Of a DNA stretch of 64,000 nt, positions 11,493 to 26,600 are shown in pieces (position 1 is the stretch's first letter; each line of letters starts with the position of its first letter). Both the position numbers and the translations under genes were made by a program. The DNA comes from Odobenus rosmarus divergens (taxonomy: Eukaryota > Chordata > Mammalia > Carnivora > Odobenidae). The notes under the pieces are model-generated. The model worked only from the letters and a program-made list of their open reading frames with translations, was not told the origin of the DNA and ran no database searches. Location: the NCBI RefSeq assembly GCF_000321225.1, contig NW_004451412.1, forward strand, positions 566,352 through 630,351. Direction: 5' to 3'.

Positions 11493-14400
11493 CTAAAGGA
11501 GGAAAGAAAGAAAAAGGAAAAGGTCATTACACTTCCTTTGGAAAGGATGAAATGCCTCAAAAAATGACAGTTACAAACAGAAAAACTCAAGCCAAGATAA
11601 AAATTCCTCCTTTAGCTTCTTTAAAAGGGGGAGGGGGGGCGCCTGGGTGGCTCAGTTGGTTAAGCGACTGCCTTCAGCTCAGGTCATGATCCTGGAGTCC
11701 CGGGATCGAGTCCCACATCGGGCTCCCTGCTCGGCAGGGAGTCTGCTTCTCCCTCTGACCCTCTTCCCTCTCATGTGCTCTGTATCTCTCATTCTCTCTC
11801 TCAAATAAATAAATAAATCTTTAAAAAAAAAAAAATAAAAGGGGGGAGGGGGAAGGAAGAAATACGCAATAAAACTCTGGGCCTTTATTATTTTTTAAAA
11901 TATGAAATTGGAATTTAAGGGAGAATATAATTTAAAATAACAGTGGAGGTTTCAAATCTAGAATGGATTCAATAAGTTTCGGGAGTAATTTTCTTGATAA
12001 CGAAAATAGACTTTGAGGTCAGGAAAATCCGGGTTCAAATATAAGCTCAAGGTCACTTTGTTTCATCTATAAGATAAGGGAAACGTGGCCTAACTGTAGA
12101 GTAGCTGCGATATTATTACAATAATATACATATGTTCCTGGCAAAGAGTAAATGTTCACAATAAGATATCAATTGGGTGATACTCAAAATATTTAACTGG
12201 TAAGGCACAGGCATGTCAAAAGAAGCACCAGCCATAATCAAGCAGTGTAGAGGTACCAAGGTACACTGGCTAAACATCTGTGTGATATTTAAATACTTTA
12301 TCTCACCTAATTTGAAAAACAAATGTTTTATCCAGGATAACCTAGATCTCCAAGTCTGCTGACTTCATTATTAAAGATAACTCTACAGTAGCTTTTCACT
12401 TTTCGATTTGTACCCACATCCAAATTATTCTATTAGAATCTGTGGTAAAATTGTTTTTGTTTTTCTTGGGATCTGATCTTTGTAAGGCTTTAACTGATAT
12501 GCCTGCAGTTCCCTCTACCTGGAAAGCCTTTCTTCCTTTCCACCTGATCTCACCTTGGCCTAGGTCTCCAATACAGCACTTACCAGGGTGTCTATATACA
12601 CCAGGCACTCTCATTATTCAGAACAGTGTTCAATATAGGCTCAACATGTCATACAACATGTATTTTTAACAAATACTGGACACTGTTTTTTTTTTATTAC
12701 AAGTGTAAAGACTGACAAGTTTTGGATTTTCTCTGTTAATAAATAAAGTTCATAGAAATTTTAATACCTACCCAGATATTTTGCAAGATGTTCAAATTCA
12801 GGTTTATTGGCAATAAGCTCTTCTTTTGTTGGTATGTTTATTCCCATAAAGCATGGATATCTAATTGGTGGTGAAGCCACTCTAATGTGTACCTTGGAAA
12901 GAAATCATTTTCACATATTATTTTGACATGCATTTTAAGAATAATCGTGTAAGGGGCGCCTGGGTGGCTCAGTCAGTTAGGAGTCCAACTCTTGATTTTG
13001 GCTCAGGTCATGACCTCAGGGTCATGAGATTGAGCCCCGATTCAGGCTCCATGCTCCCCATGGAGCCTGCCTAAGATTCTCTCTCTCTCTCCCCCTCTGC
13101 CCCAACCCCCTCACACACTCACAAACTCTTAAAAAAAAAAATCTGAAGAGATTATCATAATCATAATTACAGTCATAAAAAAGTTGGAAACTCATAATTG
13201 CAATTACTTTTTTTTTTTATTCATTTATTTACTTTTTAGAGAGAGAGAGCACACACACAATCACGCAGGGCAGAAGAGGCAGAAGGAGAGGGAGAGATCT
13301 CAAGCAGACTCTATGCTGAGCACGGAGCCCAAGGCCGAGCTTGATCTCATGACCCTGAGATCATGACCTGAATGGAAACCAAGAGTCAGGCTCTGAAATG
13401 ACCATACTGCCTAGGCGTCCATCATAATTACAATTACCTTTAAAGCTTTGTAGAAAGACTGCCACTGCTTTCCATGCCACTTTCTCCTACAAGAGACTTT
13501 ATTTTTGAATCCATTCAACTATTAGTTGTAAATTACATCTCTTCTGTAATTTTTATTTTTTAAAATCACTTCTGTAATTTGAATTACTGAGATATTTAGA
13601 GTTAGAATAAGCTCTGAGATTTAAAAATATAACCCAATGTGGCAAATTTATAATAGGATTTGTTCTGCATCTTCAAAAAGAGAAATACTCTAAAAATTTA
13701 AAAAGCACTCTATTTTGTGGTTTTAGTTTTTAAAATTACATACATGTTTTCCAAGTTAATGCACAGTTATTACTAAACCAACTTATATGAAAGATGACAA
13801 TTATATTGAACTATCCATTTTCATTCACTGTACTAAATTGCAATTTTTATGCCAGTATCCTGTCGTTAATTATCAGTACTTTAGGATATGTTTTAATATT
13901 ACTTACCTCTTTTGCACCAGATTCTTTGAGCAATTTGATTATGGGTGAAATGGTATTGCCTCTTACAATTGAATCATCTACAAGAACAATTCTTTTGCCT
14001 TTAAAGTTGTCCGACAATACTCCAAATTTTTTTGCAACACCAAGTTGTCTTAACCTCATGTTTGGCTGAATGAAGGTTCTTCCTACATACCGGTTTTTAC
14101 ATAGCACTTCCACATATGGAAGCCCACACTGATAGACAAGAAATAAAAGGACAATGAGCAGCAATAGAGAACCCTAAGTTCCTATTTTCTCTAGGTCATG
14201 CTTCCATTATATGTATACAAACATCTGAAATTGCTATTCTGAACTCTCCATTAACAGATTACAATTTTCCTTCACTATTTAAATTGTAGGGAAAACAGGC
14301 AAAAAGAAATATCATTCAAAGTAATATACTCAGTGGGAAAACCAATTCATTTTGCCAGGAGTTATAATGCTTTTTAAACAAATATTTCTCTGTCCTGGAA

Positions 14401-17400
14401 GGGAACACTAAGCGTGTGAAGACATGATAGCAATAAATCACTGTCAGAAAAATTCACAGCAATTAAAAATTATCAGCAAGAAATGAATTAAAACCAGTAC
14501 GCAAAGGATATACTTTCTGAGGGGGCAGGCGGGGATTTATCCATCTTTCAAGGTAATACTAACCTAAAACGTATGTATATTATTTCTTTTAAAAACTAAT
14601 ACGCTAAACTTTTCAACCTAGTGAATGCTGAGTAGGACACCCCAGGATCACTATAGTTATATTATCTACCTGGTTATGAAAAATGCAATTAAGCATAGTA
14701 CTAAAAATATTACATTAAAAAAAAGCTTAAGAAAAAAGGGGAGCCTGGGTGGCTCAGTCGGTTAAGCGACCAGCCCCTGATCTCAGCTCAGGTCTTGATC
14801 TCAGGGTCGTGAATTCGAACCCTTGCACTGGGCTCTGCGCTTGGCGTGGAGCCTGCTTAAAATAAATAAATAAATAAATTTAAAAACATTACACAAAATG
14901 AACATAAATGGCTTTATTATCACCCATACTAAATAGGGAACAAATATACCAGGGTACTTCAAGAAATAGGTTTGAATAAGTAAATATTACCACTAAATTC
15001 TATATATATTCATGATGTTATCTTTTTAAATGAAGAGGATCATTCTGCTAATCTTTGGGTGGACTCCACTAAAATAGTGCCATTGAATGAAAAGGCTGGA
15101 AAATAACTCTTGTAAAGGACCCAGCATTTTCTTTTTCCTTACAATGTGTTGATAAATTTCTCTTTATATACAAGGATTTCTAATTTCAGTGCTACAAGAG
15201 CATTTCACTGCATGTCCAAAGAAAATACCTTTCCTGCGTAACCGAGAGCAGCAGGTGTAGCAGATTCCGGAACAGTGCTAACCAAATCTGCATCCACAGG
15301 GGCTTCAATTGCGAGCTGCTGACCACAGCGATATCTTACTGTGTAAACCATTTGGTCTGGAAGATTTGGAAAAGGAAATGGATTATTTTTACTTAACATG
15401 ATATTATTATTCTAAGAAAATTAGCTTGTTAGAATGCCATACATGGAGTATAAAAAGTAAAGTAAAATATATAAAACAACTAAAGTGGAAATATATAAAC
15501 TGGGGAATTCACTATTCAAAAAAAACCCCTGGCCTTAATACACATCTGAACATCATAATCCTTACTCCTAAAAAGGAAAACAAAATCCAGGAGTCAAATG
15601 AAAGGGAAAAATAGTGATCATATGACTTGTAGGTTCAGTCCCATATCCACAACATGTAAGCAATGTGCCTCTAAAGAGCCAGGTAAGCTTTCGAACCAAG
15701 AACTGCCACGTTTCAGGGGCGCCTGGCTGGCTCAGTCATTAAGCATCTGACTTCGGCTCAGGTCATGATCCCAGAGTCCTGGAATCGAGCCCCGCATTGG
15801 GCTCCCTGCTCAGCGGGAAGCCTGCTTCTCCCTCTCCCACTTCCCCTGCTTGTGTTCCCTTTCTCACTGTGTCTCTCTCTGTCAAATAAATAAATAAAAT
15901 CTTTAAAAAAAAAAAAAAAGAACTGCCACGTTTCGATGAGATAAATACAACACTTATATAAAAAGTTAAAGATATTTTATTTACCTTCAAATATACTATC
16001 TGGTCTTGCAAAATAAACATATTCAAAGATACAAAAAGCCATCGGGTTTCCTTCAGACCTTGGTATAATGTCAAGAGTTTGGACACTACGTTTGGTTATT
16101 TCCACGATTTCTCCAGGCAAGACTTCACGGTAATATCTTGGGAAACAATGTTGAAGAAAGAAGACTAAATAAACCGGTCCTTAAGACCAATAATAACATC
16201 TATTGTAAAGTACACACAGAGTCCCTGCCCTTATAAAGTGTGGTTCAGTTTGAGATGGCTTAAAAAATTAAAAAGTAATATTCCTCCAGCAGTAAATCTA
16301 ATATGTATATCTATTACCCCTAAATTCTAATTTTGAATTTTAAAAAATAAAAGCCCTAAGTTTTACTGAGTTTTGGAAGAATAGAGGCTAAAGAGAACAT
16401 TTTTATTCTGGCTTACATTTTTTGATCATAACTATCCCTTGTTGAAGAGATTCTTGATTCTTGCTTTCTAAAAATAGGTCTCATAGGACTGTGAAAACAA
16501 GATGCCAGTTTCAGAATTAGAAGGTATTACAGGAACATTAAAGTCAGTGCAACTGCTGAGCACAATGTACAAAAGAAACTGCATTTATAGATATGTCTTC
16601 TTGCAGACATCAGAAAGAAAACTTTCATTTAAAAAAATTTTTTATGGATGTGGAAAAAGTGAACATGCTGAGTGAAACAAAACTTACCTTGCACCAATTG
16701 ATAAAAAGCTACAAGATTCTGAAGATACCACCCATCCTTCTATTTCTGAAGATTTTTTCTCTGTAAATCACAAGGCAATATAGTTAATGGATTCAAGAAA
16801 TTTTACAAGAGGCTACCTATTTCAAGTGAACAGTTAAACACCAAATACATTTTAAAAATCCATTTCTACAACTTTTTTTCCCATTTCTACAACATTAAGA
16901 GCACATGAATCTAACTAGAACTTAAATAAAAATTTGAGAAGAAAAAGAAAACCACATCGATCTTCAACTTGAGCCAAAGATAAAACTAATGATACCAAAA
17001 TTCTTTCAAAAACTGATTTCAATGTCTCAAATAGACATCTAATAAGTCAAAAAGAAAATCACTGAAATCATACTACAGTCAAATGAAAAAGCTGGGCAAA
17101 GGCAATTCAGACAAAACAGGAATGTCCATTAAATTCTTAAAAAATGGTTCATCCTCAGAAATACTCAAAGAAATGTACTTTAGAAATTGCCTTTTTTTCT
17201 TCTTTTTACCTAGTTCCTTCTCACTTATAAGCTTCCTATGTCTCAAGATTTGAGGGTGTGCCAACAGTAGGACAATGACTTGGAAAAACACTATAAAATT
17301 ACATTTCTTCTGAGGTGCATTACCTTTATCATTTATATCAGATACAGGCATAAGACGTCCAATGCATAAAGGACGATTTCCATAAGGATCTCGAACTGCA

Positions 17401-20400
17401 TAAATAACATCTCTGTGCATTATAAGCAGGGAGTATGCTGTGGGTGCTTCCTTCATTAAGTTTTTAATCCTGAAATTAATTAAATAATTGAATGAGTAAC
17501 TTCAGTTATAAACACATGCAAGACAGAGCTCTTGTTACCAGAGCTACGAGCTTAGCCTAGTTTTACAATTACCTTGCTACCCAATCTGGAGTGCCATCTT
17601 GTTCCTGAGGAGGGGTATATGCCAGTAACTGGGTAATCATTTCGCTATCAGAACTTGTTGACAAACCAATACCGTGCCGCAGAAGCTATTTAGAATGGAG
17701 AAAAGTGTAATCATTAGAGGGAAAGCTCCACCTGACCCTTCTTTACCCAACAGCCCACCATTATACAAAGAAATCAGAAAATCCTGCATTCCACTATTGA
17801 CATGTATACAGTAATGGAGAAGCACTGCTAGAGGCAATGGGAAGTCTCTGAAGGTTTTTAAGCAAGAAAAAAAGTGTTCTAGGAAGCATAAAGAATAGCT
17901 TTTGAAAACTAAGTTTGAAGGAATGTAGACCTGCAATAAAGGTGGGGGATAGTAGAGAAGGCACAAGACTTTGGAACTATGATGCTAACATTTTCAGCCC
18001 TTGACAATCCTGACCAAGAGGACACATTCCCTTAAGAGTGGTGCACTACAGTGGGACCTCTCAAGCCAGGTTTGTTGGTGGTAGTGCTGGTGGCTACCCA
18101 CCGTCACTGATCATCGCGGATAGAGTAGAATAAGGGAATTAACCATATTGAACAACTAAATGTAGAAGATGTAATAAAAATTGGTTGAACACTCTCATGA
18201 TGATTACGAGGCTCTGAGCAAGACTGACCGGGACAAGAACATCACCATTGACATGTACAGGCTGAGTTTAAACTCATACTACACAACATTTTCAGTAGGC
18301 AGCTAAATGTGTAGAAGTGAAATCCAGCATCTGGGTAAGGGATTATGTCTACAAAGAATGAGCTAGGTATTGTTCAGAATTGAACTTTTGGTGGTTATCT
18401 CTAAGTGGGTGAGCTTTTTTTTCATTAATTTTTATTTCATATTTATACTTTTCTGATTGTATGAATTAAAAAATTATTTTTTCATTTGGGGGCAAAAAAA
18501 CATTTTATTATCATTATAACACTAGAGCCCAAGAACAGGGCAGAAGAAAGCTCTGCGAAATAACTAAAGCTAGAATTGAAAATAAAAGGACAATGAGTGG
18601 TATGGAAGCATGGTTCTAGATATTTTCCACACATCAAAATTCACCATCATTTGCCTTGTCACTAATTATCCCATGTAAAATGCCTGGTTCTAGAATGCTA
18701 AGGAGATAACTGTGTGTAGAACCATCCTGTTAATGAATACCACCTGAGGTTTTTATTTGCAACATGACCAGATCAAGATCATTAGAATCCAATGGATGGA
18801 AGAAACTTGGTATCAATAAATGAATGGCAAGAACAGATAATTAAGCTATCAGGAATATAAATATACCAAGTAATTTTAAAAAAAGGAAGATGAAATGATG
18901 ATGAATAAAGGTATAGGCACAAATTAACACAGAATGCTCCAAATGACATGCTACGAACAAAGAAGAACCTAAGTAAACTCTCTTTGCCCTTTCTCCAAGT
19001 GGTTTCCTGTAATTGTTTCCAAATCATTTTTTCTTATATTTGTTATCTTCAAGTTTATATTCTATTTTCTTCTTATGCTTTGAACATAAGGACAAAAGCT
19101 AAAGGGATAGGAAGAGTCCATAAACCCTAACTTCTGTTTCTAACAACAACCATATATTAACTTTTCCAAATCTCTACCCTAAAGCAGTACCTCAGAATCA
19201 TCTTAGAAGCATATTAAAATGCTGACTGACCACCATCCCACCCCAGACTCTGGGGTGATATCTTAGAATCTGCAAGTATAACAGGTACTCCAGGTAATTC
19301 TAATACAGTTGTCCTCTGCAGTAAGTAACAGGTGGCAACAATTAGAAAATATCCTGCACTAAGATCCCCAATAATTTCATTTCATTCATTTATCCCAATC
19401 ATGATAAGAAGCATTAAAAACACTTACCTTTTTCCTTAATTGAGCAGCATTTACCAATTCGCCATTATGTGCCACAGCTATTTTCCCATGAAGTGTTTCA
19501 ACAACAAAGGGCTGACAATTTTCCAATTCACAGTTTCCTGTAGTGGCGTATCTTGTGTGTCCAATTCCAAGGTTTGAAATATATAATTTCTTCAAATTGT
19601 CTTGAGTAAAGACATGATTTACAAGACCCATTCCCTTGCAAAGTCAAAGTAAAAGCTCATCTTAGAAAAAAAAGACTTGTGGCCCTAGTCAGTAAAGGTT
19701 TTTATAAGTTTCTGCTCAGGCAATCCCAAATTAGACAATGCACTTCACTTAATTCCTCTGTGCTCCAAATTCTAATCTTAAATAAGGACTAACCTAATTG
19801 TAAGAACCATAAAACATTTTTAGAAAAAAATGTGAGGTGAAATTCACATAACATAAAATTAACCATTTTAAGGTAAACAATTCTATGGCATTTAATACAT
19901 TCACAATATTGAAGTGCTTGTTTCATGAGATTCTTTTCATTAAAACATTGAAGAACAGATGTACTAAACAATAAAATTTGTCGAATATAATCAACTAAAT
20001 CAATTGCATTTTAAAAATTCAAAGCATGTTAAAATATTTAAGTAAATGACCTGTTTCAATGAGTCAGTCTAACAAACTACCACGCGGAAAGAAATGCACC
20101 CTCATTTGACAAATGGAAACGGCTGATCAGAGTATGACTTCTATATGCAAATTATTTATTCAAATTTCCTTTCCCCACCAACATACGAGTTATCACCTGG
20201 CTGTTGTTATCTTTATTATCAACATTTCATTATGTTCAAATATACCTTGTGTGTTTTGAATGTTGGTACTGAATTCCCATCGCTGGTCACAATACCAGCA
20301 CTCTCCTGACCCCTGTGAATATAAAAAGGCATTAACTGTTAAATATAAATTTACCTCATTGATAAGCTTCTTTAAGAAGCATACTTTTCTCAAGAGCATC

Positions 20401-23400
20401 CAGGAACTGACAACACATTACATGCTAGTGCCACTTGACTCATGATGATGTGACTAGCAAGCAGCAGATGATAGTGTCTGAGTTCCAACTGACACACCAG
20501 GCACTGTCCTAAGCATTTACATGAATAATCTAATTTATCAGGCTCTCACAACAATCCTTTGAAATAGATACTATGATTATCATTCCCATTTTACAGATAA
20601 GGACACTAAAGAAACGGAGGTTAAGTAACTTGCCCAATGTTACACAGAGAGCAGTGGCAGAGCCAGGATGAGAACACAGTCTGACTAGAGAACTTCTGCT
20701 TCTCATCTCTGTCCTATGTGACCTCTAAATAAAGTTGAGTATGTAGATATAAATGGAAATCTCCAAATAAATTAGCAGGTAAAATGCCTAGTGGTGGGTA
20801 ATAGAACCATGAACAAAATTCATTTATTTTTGAGGTTTTTGCTTTGCTTTTCTGCACTTTCCACTTTTTTCTCAACATGTATCTATCACTTTAGTTATCA
20901 CCAAAAAAATAAATGCTGCTTCTAAAAATCCTAAGCTGATCGGGCACTTTGTATTTCATTTCCTGTGTTAGTATTTTTAGGTGACGATATAAAGAAAGCC
21001 AAAAGCTAGGCCAGAGGTAGCATAACACACGGTAAGACTTAAGAGGATCTGTACTACTGTGGAGTATCAAATGATAAAATAAAGGTTCTAAATGCTCCAC
21101 AATTTTTAATAGTTCTGAACAAATGCTATAAATATTAACAAATTTTTGTTCAAAAGAATATATATCACGGTAGAAATAAAAAGTAAATCTCTAATATATG
21201 TATGTATACATTAATAATTAATATATTGACTTATTTGGTAAAATGGATCTTTTTCTAAACTACATGCTGTAGTTGTTTAGGTATTTTAATAACAAGAAAA
21301 ACTACAACATTAAGTATACCCACAAAGCAAAAACCTAAAAAAATTAAATTTGAAATTTTATTAAATCATCAATACATTAAATAGACATGCATAATACTAT
21401 ACACCCTATAAGACTGGGTCATTTGTGACATAGGATTTCTTTAGTGAAATGATGTGGTCTTTAATGTTAACCTATGCTAGAAGACTAAGTGATTCATATC
21501 AGAGGGGAAAAAAACGTTAGCCATAAATCTTAAGGCAGAAAGAACCTCTGCCAACCACTTCTAAAATAATTTTTCTAAAATCAACAATCATTTAATAAAC
21601 CAGAGTAAATTATGTAAGAAAAGAAATAAAAAAATGGTTTTCCTTCCCTTTCATCTCAAGGGTAATTTTCCCTTAAGGCTGAAATGAAAAACGTTAGTAA
21701 TCATTTAGGTTCAGGCTTCTTTAATCACAAAGCCTGCTTATTTGGCAGTTTCTCAAGTTACTCCCCTCAGGCAGCTTGAACCAGTTAAACTAGATCTTTT
21801 CAGCTCTTTGGAGCTTATTGACAACCAGCCGTCTGGTTTCCTAGGAAACAAAACCTTGGCTAGAAATAGTGAATCATTTCCAGGTCACTTTCAACATGGA
21901 GAGTGGAGCAGGAAAGCACTGGACTGAAGAAGAGGTTAAAGCTTTGCTTAGTGTCTGGGCAGAAAAAAATATACGAGAACAACTTTATGGAACCCTGAGA
22001 AATAAAGGAATATTCATTTACATTGCTAAAAGGCTGCAAGCACTAGGAGTATACAGAGATTGGAAACAGTGCCGGGCAAAGTACAAAAATCTCAAATATG
22101 AATACAGAACAGTTAAATATGCTCATAACTCTGGAGACAGCTCTAAAACTATGAAGTTCTTTCATGATTTGGATGCGATCCTGCAGTATGAACCTGCCAC
22201 ACAATTAACAGAGGAAGATGCAAATGGCAGGTGCCTGGCAACGCTGAGGCTGAGCGAAAGTGCAGCTCCAGGGACCACTGAAGGTAAAAGGAAAAAGTAG
22301 CATTCTTTTGTTTTTACCTAACAAACTGTAAGAGTAGGGACTTCTGAGTCCATATGATAAACGTAGCCTGGAATATCATGGTTGAGAAAAACAACTGACC
22401 TGTTATGCTATTTCGCACAAGGTAAAAATTTTAAAAAAGATTAAATACCTCCACTTTTTAAATCCATGAAATACTGAAAAAACACACTAAAATAACATTA
22501 ACCGCTTAAAAAAAAGGTAACATTAACCACTAATACCAACTCTCCTTAAGCATGCCTGATACGTTTTTTGGAAAATGGATTGGGTTTCTGAAAATATTTT
22601 AGGTTTTAATTTTTTAAGAGTGGCAAAAGAAAAAAAAATCTAATATATTGCTCCACTGTTGTTTCTCCACAGCTCCAAACAAGACAGAACTTTCTGCTCT
22701 GTATTTACGTTCACATTTTCCTAAATTTATCAATAAAAGCACTAAAATACTAGGAATTAATAACTTCTTCATTCCTCGTTTGGAAGAACAGTTCCATTTA
22801 AACAATCAGTGAAATAAAAATAGATTTGATAGATTAAATGATTTATGATTAAATGATTTAGATATTAAAACAAGGTTCTTGACTTGCTGTGTTAAGCCCA
22901 ACTGTATTTACGTAGAATTTGTTCAGTCTGCAGAAGCTGAATGTATCACCAGGGAAAGCGGGGAAATCAGTGGCAGTGATGAGATTTCTCCCATAGCCAA
23001 AATCTTACAGATGTTATTTTTAAGAGCAGAGTTGTTCAATTCAAAATCTCGAATACCTACTGTCTGCAAAGCAATGAGCTACTTGCACATGAATTCAGTG
23101 ATGTGTAACCTCAGAAAGTAGGGCACCATGAATAAATGTTACATCTCAAAGAAAATGGTTTAAGTGGTAGAATATAAGATATCAAATGAGAAAGGGGGTA
23201 GGGTAAAATGACAGAAGTTGAAGTTAGGTTAATTTGGTTAATTAGGTTAATCTGAACTTCGTGTTTAAAGCTCAATAATAAATTAGTAAAAAATCCACTC
23301 CACTTAACATACTTCCTTTATGTTTCTGATAACTATACCAAATTCTGAGAAAGCTTTGCAGTCACTGTCAAGTAAACAGCAATAACATTATTTTATTCAA

Positions 23401-23579
23401 TTAATCATCCTGCACTCTTCATCATTTAAATGCTTTAAATATTGATTAATGATAAGTAAACCATTCAGCTTCTGAAAAAGCTTTGAATTTAACCAGAGGT
23501 TGGTGTTGCTGTAATTAAGATGTGGGTGCCAATATCTCCACTTTTTTTGCCCCTCTCTTGTGTCTCTGTGTCTCCTCCT

Positions 23580-23619
<40 letters not shown>

Positions 23620-26600
23620 TGTGTGTGTGTTTAATCTCCACTAAACCAGATCTCCTTCTAACCCATTTAAGTACCCCCATGGCTCCAAATTCCCCATTTT
23701 CACCTACAAGCAGACGGCCCATAATTACAACTTAACCTTGTATGTTTAAGGTATCTCAAACCCCAAATTCTAAAACTACACACTCTTCCCTCATTCAAAA
23801 CTGATCCTCCTACAAATTGCTTCCACCTTACTATCGTTGTATGTCCAATCACTTAAATGGAAACATTTGAGATACCCTTGACCTTTGGTCAATCACTAAG
23901 TCCTTAAAAAAAAAAATCTGACATGTTTCATAAATTTTTTCTCTGTTCCATTCTCATTACCACCATGCAGAACTTCATCCGTCACATGGAATATTAAGAT
24001 AACCTCTTAAATGGTGTCCCTACTTTCTAGTCCCTTCCCACATATCCACAATGCCACTGGTTGTTATTCTTTAAACTTTTCAAATTATAAAATTGCAAGC
24101 ATATTAGCATTTTGTTTGCTTTAATAATAATCTTTAAATTATACCCAGAACTAATTATAATTCAGGATTAAACGTTACTTAATGATTCCATAATATTTGA
24201 GTGCATATACCAGAGTTTATATTTGCCCCCTTAGAGAAAGGTGCTACAATCAATAACTTTTGTCCATATTTAACATTATTACTTTAGGAGAGACTATCAG
24301 AAGTTCAATTATTGGTCAGAAAGGGTATGATTACTTTGAAACAGTGTTTAAAAAAAACTGCTTTCTAAAAGAATTGTACTTTACTAACAATGAGACTGTC
24401 CCTTTTTATAGAGAACTGTGTCATATCAGATCAGAGGATGGGGTTGAAGTAGGGGAGAGACTTTGCTAATTTAACAAATAATGAAGTATGCCAATTTAAT
24501 AAACAAATAACTATCTATAATGGTATATGCAATAAATAACTTATTTTGCATTTGTTTAATTGCTAGCGATATGGAACAGTTTTCTATATGTTTATTTTTA
24601 CAAATTAACTGTTTGTGTCAACTGTAATTAAGAAATTGCATGATCTCTTTTGCCTTACAATTCTGGCTGACTTTTATTTGACCTACAGAATTCAAAAGTT
24701 TTTAATGTAATCAAATAGTCTTTGATTTAAAAAACAAAGTTTTTGATTAAAGTTTTTAATGCAAACAGTCTTTTCTAAGGCTTAGAAAGCCCTCCTTTCT
24801 CCAGGTCTGATTCATTTATAATGTCTTCTGGTTTTTCTATGGCGGAACCAGCAGGATTTTTATTGGTGTATGGTTAACCTTTGAAGAAGGGAAGAAAATG
24901 AATGTGCCTTTTCCACTGTTGGGATCAACCTCATGCAAGTGGTAAGGACAGAGGATCTGGTTCCCTCTGTTAGGCAGCAGGTAGCCTGACTGAGCCTTGG
25001 CAAAAGACTCAAATACAAACTCTTAAGAGGCTTCGGGTTCTGGAAATTGTAATCATCCTCAACCTCAGAATACCTTTGACCTACTACTGCCACCAAATCA
25101 CATTCCTTCAGTGACCAAATTTCCACCCTATTTCCCTCCTCTTACTTGATACAAATGCATCAGGAGTAATGACTTAAGAGTTTCAGTTTATGGGCGCCTG
25201 GGTGCCTCAGTCGTTAAGCGTCTGCCTTCAGCTCAGGTCATGATCCCAGAGTCGCGCGGGAAGCCTGCTTCTCCCTTTCCCACTGCCCCTGCTTGTGCTC
25301 CCTCTCGCGCTGTCTCTCTCAAAAAAAAAAAAAAAAAAATCTAAAAAAAAAAAAAAGTTTCAGTTTAAAATCTCCAGAGCATAGGACCCTGGCATACAAT
25401 TTTGGGACTGATGCTAGGAATGATCAACCTAAGAAAAAAAATACCCCTGAAGAAGTTGGGAAGAGAGCTTTTCTTTTTCACTCTGGACTATATGTTTAGC
25501 TCCAGGCTGTTTTCAACAAACATAAAACTAGGCCCTAAGTCAGATAACAGAATAGCAAACCATTACCTTTCCTTGCTGTTCTCATGACGCTCACATGTTA
25601 CATTAACTAGGTATATCATCTTCTTCTCTTAAAGAGAATTCTTATGTAACTACAGATTTTTACTTTTCATATTCCCAACTATATGCCATGTGAAAACAGT
25701 AATGCTTCCCATATTTTTCACTTGTTATTCTAATTTAAAATAGGAATCCCTAATATAATCTTTAAGATGACAAACATTCCTTTTCTTATTCTTTAATGGA
25801 ATGCCTCTAAATAGTGAATTGTGATTTTAAACGTTCATGCCATTAAAATCATGCCTAATATTTGATCTCCTAATGTAAAGTTAAATCGAATGCTATTTGT
25901 TACTCAGTAAAACAAAATTGAAAAAAACATATGGAAATGATATAAGATGAATAATAAATCTTTGATTCAGAAAATTACAAAGAGTAATCAAAACGTACTT
26001 AACTACCTCCTGATCAGTCTTCAGCCTCACTGTAATTAAGATTCATCTTCATGTGCCAACTGAATCCAAAATTCTATGTTGGATTCCTCTGAAAGATGTA
26101 TTTTAGTTTTTCCTCACTATTACCCTCCTCTTTTGATTACTCTAAAAAGTAGTCTGTGCCTCATTTTATGGAAAACATTCAAGTCATAAAACCAGGAGAT
26201 CAAGAGGGGACCGATTTCATTTTTCAAGGTTGGCATGGTTCTTTTAAATGACACATTCCTTGGTCCATTTAAACATAACTTAGATTAATTTCTGGAAAGT
26301 TTAGTATTTACCAATCAGCTAATTATAAAAGATACATTTAAATTTTAGCTATTTGACCAAATATGCCAATTAAACAAGATTTTCTGATTATCTCATTACA
26401 AGACCTGTTTTACACTGCTACTATCATTTACCAAGTGCCTATTATGTTAAAGTACCTAAATAACAGAAATAAAGTTTTAAAAATTTTATTTTTAAAAATA
26501 ATAAATTTTTTTTTCAGAGAGAACACGAGCGTTAAGGGGGGGGTTGGGGCAGAGAGAGAGAGAGGGAGAGAGAGAGAAAAGAGAGAGAATCTTAAGCAGG

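Noticed and set aside
21742..21927. 61-codon frame overlapping nested gene exon A as an upstream start
   Set aside because: It lies in a different frame from the Myb/SANT-like domain and ends inside it. It begins without ATG.
22879..23121. 80-codon frame with acidic residues as an extra nested-gene exon
   Set aside because: There is a usable acceptor-like CAG but no phase 1 donor before the stop, and no similarity to the known domains.
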